64,000 nucleotides of DNA. Source: Tribonema minus (Eukaryota > Sar > Xanthophyceae > Tribonematales > Tribonemataceae). The stretch is from positions 310,001 to 374,000 of the forward strand of contig JAFCMP010000554.1 in the NCBI GenBank assembly GCA_017506865.1, in the 5' to 3' direction. The translations under genes and the position numbers were made by a program. The stretch's first letter is position 1. Every line of letters begins with the position of its first letter. Positions 1-10,815 of the stretch are shown in pieces. The notes beneath the pieces were generated by a model that ran no database searches, was not told where the DNA came from, and saw only the letters and a list, made by a program, of their open reading frames with translations.

Positions 1-354
1 ATCAACGCCGCGCATGTGCAACCGCTGGCCATGGCCTGTGCAGGACCTCTTTCGTCGTTGCAACATGCTTGTCACTGGCTATCGGAAGAATCGCCTCATC
101 TTTCCACTTCTTGAAACGCCATGGCTGCAGCACACATCTTGCAGAGCCAAATCAGATGAGACCTTGTTCGCATGTAGCACATATGCACGCTCAAGAGAGC
201 CAAAAAGCACACAAATCGACTACTTCAACTTGAAGTGTGAAAGTTGAAGTTTGATTTTTTTGCGTCAGGGTTCCACCTACACACCGGCTCCAGCAGTCAC
301 AGCTGTCACATTGGCTGCAGAAGAAAAGACGGACCACTGTTACCTAGTTGCAAT
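1..354. other. 5' flank of the SDH assembly factor gene
   Basis: No gene was recognised in this stretch. It contains several ACTTCAA / TTGAAGT motifs (about 224-250) of a kind scattered through the whole window. It presumably holds the promoter and 5' UTR of the gene starting at 355, but no core promoter element is convincing. Confidence 0.4.
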
Positions 355-2109
355 ATGCTGAGAGCCGCCGCAATCGGTGTCGTGAGAAATCTAAGGCACA
401 TCAATCGTGCACCGGCAACCGCGGCGATAGCGACGCGATCACAAACTTCGGCAGGCGCTGCGCTGCAGCAGCAGAGCGCCGGATCGAAACACGACGACAA
501 GGAGAAACGGAGCGATCATGCGGCCAAGGAAGTGGATCTGGACTCAACGGGAGCTTTAGTGCTGGACGAACTGGAATTAGGTGGGTTGAGTCGAATGCCT
601 AAGAGTTTAGTGTCAGAAACGAACAGAGTGTTTTCCTCCAGTTACAAAGTTTGACAACAACATTCCAAAGCGGCACAAGCTTTTCCGCACACTCCGTCAG
701 CTTTCGTCAAGCTTCAAAGTCGGCGCGCATCAGGTGTGAAGGGCCATCCATCTAGTTCATTAGAAACTAAACTGTGCGGAAAATTTGGCCTGTAGAGATC
801 TTGCATCATAATGCAGTAGTCTTCCAGGCTTCTCCAAGCTCCAGCTCTGTCAGGTCTGCGTGTGCGTGCACAGAACGGCAAAGCCGCAAGCGCACTTGTG
901 TTCTGGCACATGCATTGCCAAGAACCCCGTTGCGGAGCAGACTGCTTCACTTTGCAAACATAGACAAGCCGTGAGGAATCAGATGGCAGGGCACTTTCTG
1001 TAGGCAGCTCACATGTGTGCACGTGTAATGTCTGTTTGCTGCTTCTCATTGCAGCAGTTGTACAAGGCTACGAGGGTTATGAATGCACCAGAGCGCTCTC
1101 CGCTCGTGTATCATAGCTAGGCATAGTACGCTCTCTTCACATATATGATGAGCTCTGGGGCATGTGCTCAGCAAGAGCCTACTAGGAGCACCACAATTAC
1201 GTGAAAGTATTGCAGATTGCATGAGCAGACTGTATCACAAAGCTCGCACATAGCAGCAGCAGGTTCAAACTGCCTAGTGCACTGTGCTTCACGTGACCGC
1301 TGCTTCAACACAGTGGAATTCAATATGCTCTCAAACTTTCCACTGTATCGAGACCTCATGAGCATTTGGTGCTTTTGTAGTCTTGGCAGGCTCTGGTCTG
1401 AACTCAGAATGCCCCAAGTGTGTTTTTCTAAACCCTTCTTTTGTGTGTGATGGTCTACAACTTTTCTACGTGCACGTCTACATAGCAGCTGTGGCCACCT
1501 TACATGGCAGCAATGCCCACACCTACAGAATACAGCATTGTTGCTTGCAGCAAGGTCAACAAACGGGACCGCTTCATTGAGCTTGAGGCGACAAGGAATG
1601 CAGCGCGTGTTTGCGCAGAGTGCGCCAAATACTGGCCAGTGACTGCGACCCTCATGCCAACTTGGTGATTGGTGATTTGCATCTGGTGCCCAATATTGTT
1701 CAGTTGGCTATTAAAAGTGCTCGCATTGCAGGGGATGCATCGCCCATTCTCAGCATGCTGATGCGAACACAGCCATCGCGGGCCGCCAGAACAGCAACTG
1801 CGGGCCAACGAAGTACACTATACAGTGAGAAACAATAAGACGTACAATAAGACGTACACCAATGAGTACTGGCAAGTGCAATAACAAGCACGTGCGGCAT
1901 GTCCCTGCTTGCACACGCTCACACCATGCCTCTGCGTGCACACACACGCCTTCATCCCAACCTCTGCAGAGGAAGAAGACATGGAGCAGATGTTTGTGCC
2001 TGGCCCAGACGGCAGCATGGAATATGGAGGGCCCACACGAGGTGGCAAATTGGCGGAGCCAACGCGGTTCGGGGACTGGGAAAGGAAAGGGCGGTGTACA
2101 GACTTCTGA
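355..2109 (+). CDS. SDHAF4: Succinate dehydrogenase assembly factor 4, mitochondrial (SDHAF4/Sdh8, DUF1674)
   Basis: Two exons, 355-580 and 1970-2109, joined at GT (581) and CAG (1969) in phase 1, give 121 residues. The family normally has about 100-140. SDHAF4 is a matrix chaperone that binds the flavinylated SDHA subunit and promotes complex II assembly. The C-terminus carries the family signature EPTRFGDWERKGRCTDF just before the stop. The first 50 residues start MLRAAAIGVVRNLRHINR and are rich in Arg, Ala and Ser with no acidic residues, as in a mitochondrial presequence. The middle is acidic and poorly conserved, as in the family. The ATG at 355 was chosen because it begins the presequence. 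The 1.4 kb intron contains another open stretch (about 1513-1838) that has no family similarity and was not included. The next gene is convergent. Identity rests on the C-terminal motif, which is highly diagnostic. Confidence 0.92.
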
Positions 2110-2934
2110 GCTTCCAGGCAAAGTTGGGTCAATAGTGCATGGTATTTGGGGGGGGGAGGGGGGGGGGGGGGGGGATCGACCAGAGGGGTAAATTGGGCTA
2201 CCACTGTAAGGCAGCAGAGGGTATCTCTGCCTCGACATCTCAATCTTAACTGCACCAAGTTGAGGCAACTTGAATGCCACGCTGCTTTGCGGCTGCAATC
2301 TTGAGGGAACGAGTGGACACATGCAGTGCGGCGTTCACTTCTGATGGCATGTATATAATAGTGGTGACGCAGGGCTTGTATGTGCATAGAGCAAGTGCAG
2401 ATAAGCATGTGCGCAATACACACGAGCATTGTTTGTATCAGCATCCTTCGGACATGTGTGCTCCCTAGCTTCTGTTGACGTTTGCTGTCGTGGTGAATAT
2501 TAGAACATATGCTTTGTGATCTGCTCAATCCAGAGGTGCTGCATGTGCACAACAATGACGAGTTCGCAACAACAAACATGACACTGGCCACCAACGCGCG
2601 ATAGTATGTTGTCACTGAAACAACGGCTGTATTTCGGTTTGGCACATGTGCCACCATCCTTGCCTGCGTAAATGGCACTGAGTAAATGCCCCCAGCCACT
2701 GCCCCCAGCTACAAGTCGATGCGCGCAACGCGTACTTACAGCCTTGCCTTGCTCGATCCCCCGATTGACATGGTACACAAGCACACCAAGGCATCCTCAC
2801 ACAATGTTTCTTCTGTGTGTGACCGAAAGTGTACCCAGCCACATTAGACACAGGCCACTTCCTCTCTTGTAGACCTGGATTCGTGTAAGCGTCGTGCGTG
2901 TGCTCCGCATTACATTGGCACACTCCCCCCGTCT
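2110..2934. other. Convergent intergenic region with poly-G tract
   Basis: This 0.8 kb lies between the stop codons of SDHAF4 (+) and the PP2C gene (-). It holds a nearly pure G run at about 2148-2175. No gene was recognised. It should contain both polyadenylation regions. Confidence 0.5.
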
Positions 2935-5900
2935 CTATTGCTGCCGGTTTGGTGCTTGCTGATTGAGGCATACGATGATGCAGCTGCAATTGTCCGTGGA
3001 TCTGGTGGCAGCCTGCACATGAAGTTGGGGTAAGGGGGGCAACAACAGCGGCTGAGGTTGCATTCTGAGCACACTGAGACGTGCCAAGTGCTGTAGAGTG
3101 CTTCAAAGGCCGTTGCCACATCGATCTCAGCGGTGGATCGCAGTCTGCTGGTGATTTGGGGGGGGGGGGCATGCGTATACTTCAAAGTATCTGGGAGGGG
3201 GTGAGACAGTCGTGGCAATGTCATCATGGTGTCTCATTCGAACAGCACGTGATCAAGTGCAGATCTACCATACCGCATGCGGACTGAGACACTGGTGATG
3301 TGCGACGCCGCCCCATTTGCCGCATCATAATAACGTCTCATTTGAACAGCACGTGACCAAGTGCAGATCTACCATACCCCATGCAATCACTGAGACACTG
3401 GTGATGTGCGACCACCCATGTGCCGCAACACACACTGGAATGGTATACTTCTACAACACTGTCAATGCCAGTGGGTCTGCATTCATTTCACGGTAATTTG
3501 CTCACCTTGTCAGCGAGCTCCTTGCTAGCGCGCTGCACGTCGCGGTGCGCGAAGAGACGCCGCTGCACAAAGTTCACGGCACCCTGTGTTTGGGAGGGCA
3601 GAAGATCGATCGAGAGGTGTCAGCAGAGCACCATTATGGTCAGCATTTGCAGCGGAGTGAGCGCTTGTGCTGTCCATAGCTCACGGCCGCTGCACAAAGT
3701 TCACGGCACCCTGTGTTAGAGAAGGGAATATTGATGGAAAGGTGATGATTTTAGCAGATGACGGTGTGGCCAGCAGTCGCAGCGGAGTGAGCGTTGTGTG
3801 CTTTCCATAGCTCATGGATGGGAGCAAGGGGGCATGCATGCAGGTTTCTGTACAGCCCTGTGCACAGTGAAAGCGGCGCTACCGCCTTTGTGTATTGACG
3901 TCAATTTGGGCATCTAACTTACCCAAGGTCTGTCCTGGCCATCACCGGTCACGATGCACCTACACACTTGAAGGCATGTCGCTTGAATATACTTCACGAG
4001 TATTTGTGTACAGGCGCGTGTGGCATACCTGCAGGCCATGTGAAAACCTTGCCTGAGTGGCAAATGCACACATTGTCGGATGCAGGCATGACTTGACCGC
4101 TTCTATTTTCGCAAACACACTCTGATTCTATAATTTAAAGAATGCATCGGTCGCAAGCCTGATGCTCAAATCTCTTTCGTCTCAGAAATGGCAGTAATCT
4201 CGTGCTGGTGCTTACCTGGTCATGGACAACGTCCCAGATGCCATCGCTTGCCAGTATCATGAATTCATCCTCCGGTGACACCTGGCGAACAGCATAGCAG
4301 GGTAAGGGTCAGGGCTAGGGCTACGGTAGGGCTAGGGTCAGGAGTAAAGGGGGCATGTTGCAGCAGCCATCTGAGCAATGTGTGCACAACATGAAGCAGC
4401 CGCAGTGAATGCGAGGCTGCTGGTGTGGCAGAAACTCCTGGGTGTGTTGTTGATGCTGCTGCGCCTGCTGAATCTCGCAAAAGCCCAAGTAGATGTTGCA
4501 CATTTAGGTTACTGCTGCAGGGGTGAAAACATCATTGCTTGGTGAAGGGAAAGACGGCAATACGCTTTAAAAGTTGCCACGTCGGGGTGCATGGCTTGCG
4601 GCAGCTCATCACAACCGCTTCCGGCAAGGTGACGCGCAATGATAGCGACATCAAAATTCATCAAGTTTCCACCACATGTGCAGGTGGATGGCCTTTAATA
4701 TCAGCAGATTTTGGTCGTTGTGTGCTGTAATGCAGCCAAGCTGCAGCAGCGCTACCACTTGAGTAATTAGTTCAGTAGTGCGGCAATGCGCTTGTGGTAC
4801 AGGAAGTGGCAATGTGGCGGAGTTGAAGCAGCATAGTATGTCACAATGAGTGGTTCACTCTGCACAAATTAATCCTTTGTAACTTTCACATCTTATCGGA
4901 AAAAGCGAATGGTTGAATCCTGGCACCACGGCAGTGCCGGGCCTCGCAAGCAAAAGGGGCAGTAGTGAGAGTTTTACAACAGGGCAAGACTCACCTCAAA
5001 CGTGCATAGCTCCGGCTTGGCGATGATCTGTTGGTCAGAGCCCCAGAGCCCATCTGAGGCCAGAGGTGCGGGGCCCTCTGCTGTGGACAATGTGTTCCGC
5101 GGTGGGAACACCTGCAGAGAGTGCGGACAGCAGTCGTGTGCACTTGCGCTGAGTGTGCTGAGGCTGACATGAAGTGTCACAAGGGGAAAGCACATCTGAT
5201 CGCATGCATGCGTGCTTGGCACATTATCAGGAGGCAACGCAACACTAGATACTGCAGGCACGTACAGAACTTACAAAAAGTAACAGAGGGCAACATAACA
5301 CAAGCTACTGCAGGCACGTATTTGCAAAACGTAATCGCACCTATACCGCCCCGATGCTGACCCAGGATTGCAAATTCCACGCTTTCCAGTAGTTTTACTG
5401 CCATTGTTGCCCTGAGTTACAGCAGCCTCTAAGTAGACATCGGCAGCTGTGTGGCAGCGGACACGCTCTGCTCACCTTGCAGTGTATGTCGCGGAAGGAA
5501 CGCGTCACTTTGAGCACGCCGTTCACGCAGCCGCGGCTGACTACTCACAATACGTTGGTTAACCGCACAACAAAAAACTGAGCATGCAGTCCATGCTTTA
5601 TTGCAGTCTTACTGTAGTAGTTTGCCCTAAGTTGTGATAGCCTGTAGACATTGGCCCCTCTCTTACGGAGCTGACCTTGCAGTGTATATCGCCGAAGGAA
5701 CGCGTGACCCTGAGCACGCCGTTCACGCACCCGCGGCTGACGTAACCGCCCGCAGCCTCCACGCGCTGCGCCTCGTCCTTGCGCGCCGGCTGAGAAGCGA
5801 AATTCGAAGGCGATTTGAGCGTTTTGCATGACGCCATGCAAGTCCAGGGTTTGGGGTGCACGCTTCTCAACGGCAGAAGAAGTCCGTGCTTGTGCTGCGG

Positions 5901-8900
5901 TGTCTCATATTCGTGACATGGGGGTTTGTAGAAGCCCATGTGATTTAAATGACTGTAATACTGGATAAATGAATGTAATCGTTCATGTTCATGTCCGAGT
6001 GATGCAGTTCACGGTGCTCAACAGTGCTCAACGACGCTGCAACGCTGTATGCCATCCCCACACAGCAGGTATGTCGTCCCACAACTCACAATAGCCTCCT
6101 CCACCTGTCAATTTGGCGAACCATACGTCAATGTCAGTGGAGATGCTGGTACCCAGGTCCAAATGCTTCCGAAGCATCATTGCTAGTTGGACAGGTCATG
6201 CATCTGCTTGTGTGCCGAAGTAACTCGGCATTGCCATAAAGCGACCAGGGCGTGTACGACCCACTGCAGCGTCAGCTGCTATGCATGTACGTTCTGCCAT
6301 CTACCAACACACACGCCTTCCCCTCTAACAACCGTTGACGCACACACACGCAGTGTATGCATACACACATACCTTGTGATCGCTGGTCAGCGCCACCGCG
6401 CGCCCCCCCCCTGCCGACCACGCAGCGCATGCGCGTGTACCTTTTGATCGCAGTGCATGCATACCTACGTACCTTGTGATCGCTCGTCAGCGCCACCGCG
6501 CGCCCCCCCCTGCCGACCACGCAGCGGCAGTCGCCCACGTGAGCGACGTGCACAACGACCGCAGCGCTGCTCAGCGATCGGTACACCACGGCGAGCACTG
6601 CCACGGAGCCCGCAGTGCGCGCGCCGCTCGGCGCGAGCAGCGCCGGCAGCAGCGAGGGCTTGCTGGTTGAGCGTTCGAGCGCTGCCGCAGCCGCGTTTCT
6701 GAGCGAGCGGAGCAGGGAGAGGCGTTCGCGAGGTATGAGGCACTGTGCCTGTGCCGTGCGCTGCGTATGTGAGCGCTGAAACTGGCATTTGCGCGAAGTC
6801 ATGCACCATGTCAGACATGCGTTTCGCTGCAAAGTTGGCCTTCCACAGACGTGGTGCGCACTTCAGCAGCATGCGGGCGCCAGTCAGGATGGTGCTTCAA
6901 AGTACAGTAAACTCCAGCGCATGTTAGTGCTGAGAGTGGCGTAGCGTGCAAGCGTACTTGGCAGGGCCAAGTGGCAGCAGGCGGTGCTTCCGATGGTCAG
7001 GTGGTGGTGTCGTTGAATGCGGATGCACCAGTGCAACGTGCATTCCGCTGGGAGCGTGCACCTGAGTGAGGGTGGGCACATGCAACCTACTTTCTTGATG
7101 TACATGGCAGAGCTTATGTCATTAGAGCATTCATGGGGGATGTCAGTAGTAGATCCACAGGGCTCACGCCCCTACTGCACATGGGGGGTCGCTTTAGTGC
7201 AAATTGCGTATTTCACGGATGAAATGCAGCAATTCTTGATCTCACCTGGCCGTTTCCTGGCGTGCAGCGTAGTCCTTGCTCAGGCACTGCATGTCCACAT
7301 CATATGTTGCCTCAAGGATGGCACGGGAGCGGTCCTCATGAAACGCCTGCACAACGGACAGCGCGCGCGATTCAACTGAGAATTGCGCAGGTTTTGGGCT
7401 CCAGCGTGAGTGGGCACCAGGAGTGGTGGTCTGCTCCGTTGCGAGCATGGCGGCTGCTGATCATGACGAAGCAGGCTATGCAGGCTGGCTGGCAGCGTTT
7501 GAAGCATGGATGAGTGCACACGCGGGAGGCAGCCTGCACCACTCCCCTGCATCATGTACGAGTCATCTGCTTCAACAGTCATAGTCACTCTGAGCCGGCC
7601 CGAGTTGAGAGCACTCCCTGAGCCCCCCGCCCCCCACCCCACCCCCCGGCCCTCTAAGCCAGCCCGACCAGCCTCACAACAGCGCCTGACAACGCCCCCG
7701 CCCGCCCCACCCCATATTCCCACGCACACATGTGTAGCGTACCGTTTCTGCAGCCCACTGAGGTCACGCTGCGCGACACTTACAGTCAACAGTTACAGTC
7801 GACAGTTACGGGCGACAGTCACAGGCGACAGTTACAGGCGACAGTTACAGGCAGCACCTGGTGACGACAGCCCTGTGCAGCTGCACCTGCAGCGCCTCCG
7901 CAACGACACTCACAGTCAACAGTTACAATTGACAGTTATAGGCGACAGTTACAAATAGTTGACGCACCTGGTGCGTGACGATGGCCCTGTGCAGCTGCGC
8001 CTGCAGCGCTTCTGCAACGCTGTCACCGCCGTGCCCGTCGTACACGCCAAAGTAGGCGGCGTGCCCACGGTGGCAGTTGTCCGCGCGCCACTGCGCCTCC
8101 TGCGCTGATGCGCAGCCCTGTGCGCCAACGCAGTGGGCAACAGTTTATACTTGTGCTATGAGTATTTGTGCGACGTGCAGAGCATGGAGTCACACGGTCT
8201 CGGGCTTTTCAGAGTGACTGGCCGCAAGCAAGCATTTGCGCGTCTGATCGGTGAAGAGCGCAGGGTCACGGGTCGTCCTCCTTCCGCCAAGGCGTAATTC
8301 AATGGGGAAGGTTCGATGATGAGTGCGTTACTGGGCGACATCTATTTGCGAGTGATGCGTACACACAATGACATGAGGGCCTGTGGATCACGATGAGCTT
8401 ACATGCACAATAGAGGAAGCAGTATTTCAAGTCAGTGTCCATCATGCAGGGTCAAGTCCCCCATCTGCACCCCCTTTTCTGTGCCTGCTGAACCTCGTGG
8501 AGCAAAGTGCAAGTTTGCGCGAACCTAAAAAAAACGTCCACTTGCTTTTTGCACTTTAAGAGGGGTGAGTCCACAGTCCACTCTCGTAGCAGTGACAAGT
8601 GCTGGGCTGCGCTGGTGGCGGCAGCATCATATGTAGGGTGCTAGTGTTGTGGCATGCGCAGCGGCCTCAGGCAGCTATGCAGAGTGCGCGTTTGCCACTG
8701 ACATGTTACCCTGCACCTTGTGTGCAGAAGATTCACACAAACTTCTCTTGTCACGCACAAGACATCATCAGTCACACTTCAACCGCACCAAACGCGTGCG
8801 GGCTGCACACAATAAAACACCAGATTTTTTCTGGTGCACGTGACCTGCTACTGCTGTCGCCGCTGAGAAACATGAGCACACTCCAACACAGGTGCAACGC

Positions 8901-10306
8901 AAATCTGCAGATCAGACTGGATTTGCGTTTGCGGCTCACGGTGAAGGCGCCAGACAGGTGATAGGCACCCCCCACATCCCCCTCCTCTTCGGGAATTTCA
9001 ATGTCGCAGTCACGGCTCCACGTGCCGCTCGTTGGCGCGGGAAAGAAGCGGGAGCAGTGCTCAGTAGCAGCGGACTTGCCCCACAGCGGCTGGAATATGT
9101 CAGCGATTGCCACGGTTCTGGTGGGCGATTGAATGGGCGGCGACAGCGACAGAAAGTGCCGTAGGAAGGCCGGAGGGAGGGGGGGGGGGGAAAGGGGGGG
9201 TGAGGATATACGCTCTGTGCAAGTGTTTCTCGGCAGTCGTGGTGAGAGGTGGTATGAATCATGGCGGATAGCACGTGCGAGATCATAAAGTGCAGATGCG
9301 CATGACGCGATATGTTGCACCGCAGTGCATAGGCACCTGCGGGATTTGAGTGTATGGACTGCACGAGTGCTGCTGTTTGCGCGCTTTTGCTGCCATGATA
9401 TGCACAGTCCCCCATTGTGCACCTGCACATTGCAGTCGATTACGGCACACTTCTTTGCAAACATGCAAATGAGACAGCAATTTCCTACTGCACAGACGAA
9501 TGAACCTCACGCAAGCACGTTCAGACCGCGCTTGCAAGCACGCTACTGACCTGTCTTCCATGCTGTCCCTGCTGCCTTGCTCAGCAAAGTGGCCGAACCG
9601 CACTCCCAGCTTCAAGTTGACCTGCCCGGCCCACGCGCGCGCTGCACAGTCAAAGGAAGTACACGATGACAGCGATGTGACGTCAGCAAAACGTATTGGT
9701 AAGATTACAAAATAGTTTGTGGAAGGAGGAGCAGTGAAAGTCATGCTGCATGGGTGCACATGATTCGTGCAAGCACGTGTGCTGCGACCATCAAGTCTCG
9801 CAAGACCAAAAGTGGTCTACCAGCTCCACAAGAGCTTCTAAGTATGAGGTGCTTCGCATCGGCTGCAACAACAGCTGCACTCACCCTTTGTCGCCTCTGT
9901 GTCGAGGGACACACCATAACTCGAAAAATGATCATGTGCACGTGCCCATGTCTTGGCATGCAGACCCTTAATCTATATATTCAGAAGGTGAAACACAAAT
10001 GACAAAAACATATGCGTACATTCAGCCTGTGCTACGCGCCAAGATCGGTCACCTGTGCAGTGTGGACACAGCAGCTGCCTCACCTTGCACGACGACACTC
10101 TCCCTGGCTTCCGCATCTTGCTCGTGCCGCAATGGGAAGTGCACAGGACTCTGTAGAAGTGGCGACAACAGCAGAAGCAATGCGTGCCCCGTCAGAAATG
10201 CTGACAATGAAGTTGCGGTCAGTGATGTGTTGTTGAAGTCTGTCGCAGCTCCAGAAGCATCAACTTCAAGGCACAAGGGAGAGGCACTTGAGAGTGACCA
10301 AGGCAT
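2935..10306 (-). CDS. PP2C-family metal-dependent Ser/Thr protein phosphatase
   Basis: Eleven exons on the minus strand, from 5' to 3': 10306-10084, 9641-9551, 9117-8940, 8099-7968, 7346-7246, 6698-6473, 5789-5676, 5111-4995, 4281-4216, 3583-3506 and 3012-2935 (stop). All junctions are GT-AG and all phases match, giving 467 residues. PP2C enzymes use two metal ions to dephosphorylate phospho-Ser/Thr. The metal ligands are visible: Glu103/Asp104 in GSRDSMEDR, Asp185 in FGVYDGHGG, Asp407 in LASDGIWD and Asp449 in RSTDN. Other family motifs are VAHVGDCRCVV, TSDHK, RVEAAGGYVSRG and VTRSFGD. An insertion of about 55 residues separates the first two metal motifs. Exon 1 has no recognisable domain and includes a Leu-rich hydrophobic segment, so the true start is less certain than the rest. 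Several exon ends are duplicated in the adjacent introns (see repeats). The gene follows the giant kinase on the same strand, 509 bp downstream of its stop. Confidence 0.93.
3226..3411. repeat. Tandem duplication, ~105 bp x 2, in last PP2C intron
   Basis: Two direct copies share GAACAGCACGTGA and AAGTGCAGATCTACCATAC and end in GACACTGGTGATGTGCGAC. They lie in the intron between the last two PP2C exons and have no coding potential in the gene frame. Confidence 0.85.
3683..3720 (-). repeat. Echo of PP2C exon 10 start and acceptor
   Basis: This copies the acceptor and first ~30 nt of the exon at 3583-3506 (CACAG, then GGTGCCGTGAACTTTGTGCA). It lies upstream of the real exon in the gene direction and breaks off after about ten codons. 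Confidence 0.8.
5475..5545 (-). repeat. Echo of PP2C exon 7 end and donor
   Basis: About 70 nt copy the 3' part of the exon at 5789-5676, including the donor. It still reads VSRGCVNGVLKVTRSFRD, so the conserved Gly next to a metal-site region is Arg here. An in-frame stop lies just upstream, but an AG in front of the copy could serve as an acceptor. It could be a decayed duplicate or an alternative exon; decay is more likely. Confidence 0.85.
6371..6436 (-). repeat. Echo of PP2C exon 6 end and donor
   Basis: This copies the end of the exon at 6698-6473 (RCVVGRGG... SDHK region) together with the donor. The C run is one base longer (nine instead of eight), which shifts the frame, so the copy cannot replace the real exon. 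Confidence 0.85.
7855..7908 (-). repeat. Echo of PP2C exon 4 end and donor
   Basis: About 45-50 nt repeat the end of the exon that carries the FGVYDGHGG motif (LQAQLHRAIVTH region) and its donor. It sits about 110 bp into the intron and is flanked by short GACAGTTACAG-type repeats (about 7780-7960). Confidence 0.75.
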
Positions 10307-10815
10307 GATTGCGCTGGACTTGCACTTGAAGATACAGCTCAAGCTTGGAGCGGTGGGCTGGCAAGCATCACGTGGCTGCAAGTTTTGCTGTTGGCCACGG
10401 CTGATCTCAGTGAGCACACATGCGCACTGCAATACATTTCCCAGCACTTGGAGAAAGCACATGCCCGCAGTCAACGGGGGTGCGAAAGCTCAATTACGCG
10501 ACAAACCCAACATCGAATCATCCATTGCAATATGCGGGATCGTCCATTGCAACTTTACAAATGTCCCTCGCCTTGTGAGTGTTGACGGTCGCCTTGTAGA
10601 CTTCTGGCTTGGAAGCTGAAATGGTGAAGTTCAATTGCACAAAAACGCAACATCGCATATCTACCCATGGGGTCATCAAGTACAACTCTGCAAAAGTCTC
10701 TTGCCTGGTGGTTATTCATGGTCGCCTTGTAGGCTTCCAGCTCCAATGCTGATATGGTGAAGTTCAACTCCACAAAAACGCAACATTGCAATCTACCCAT
10801 GGGGTCAATTTTCTA
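10307..10815. repeat. Intergenic spacer with two echoes of the kinase gene's last coding exon
   Basis: Between the kinase stop (10816) and the PP2C start, the segments at about 10681-10757 and 10553-10620 repeat the end of the last kinase exon ([18 protein letters not shown] in the first; frame lost in the second). The spacing is about 130-150 bp. The spacer must also hold the kinase 3' UTR and the PP2C promoter. Confidence 0.8.

Noticed and set aside
1611..1838. Possible additional exon between the two SDHAF4 exons
   Set aside because: It would lengthen the protein well beyond the family size. The direct junction 580/1970 already matches in phase and gives a 121-residue protein with the right ends.
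9999..10619. 206-codon open frame on the + strand
   Set aside because: It is antisense to PP2C exon 1 and the repeats next to it. The minus strand exon joins the next PP2C exon in phase, while the + frame shows no motif or splice partner.
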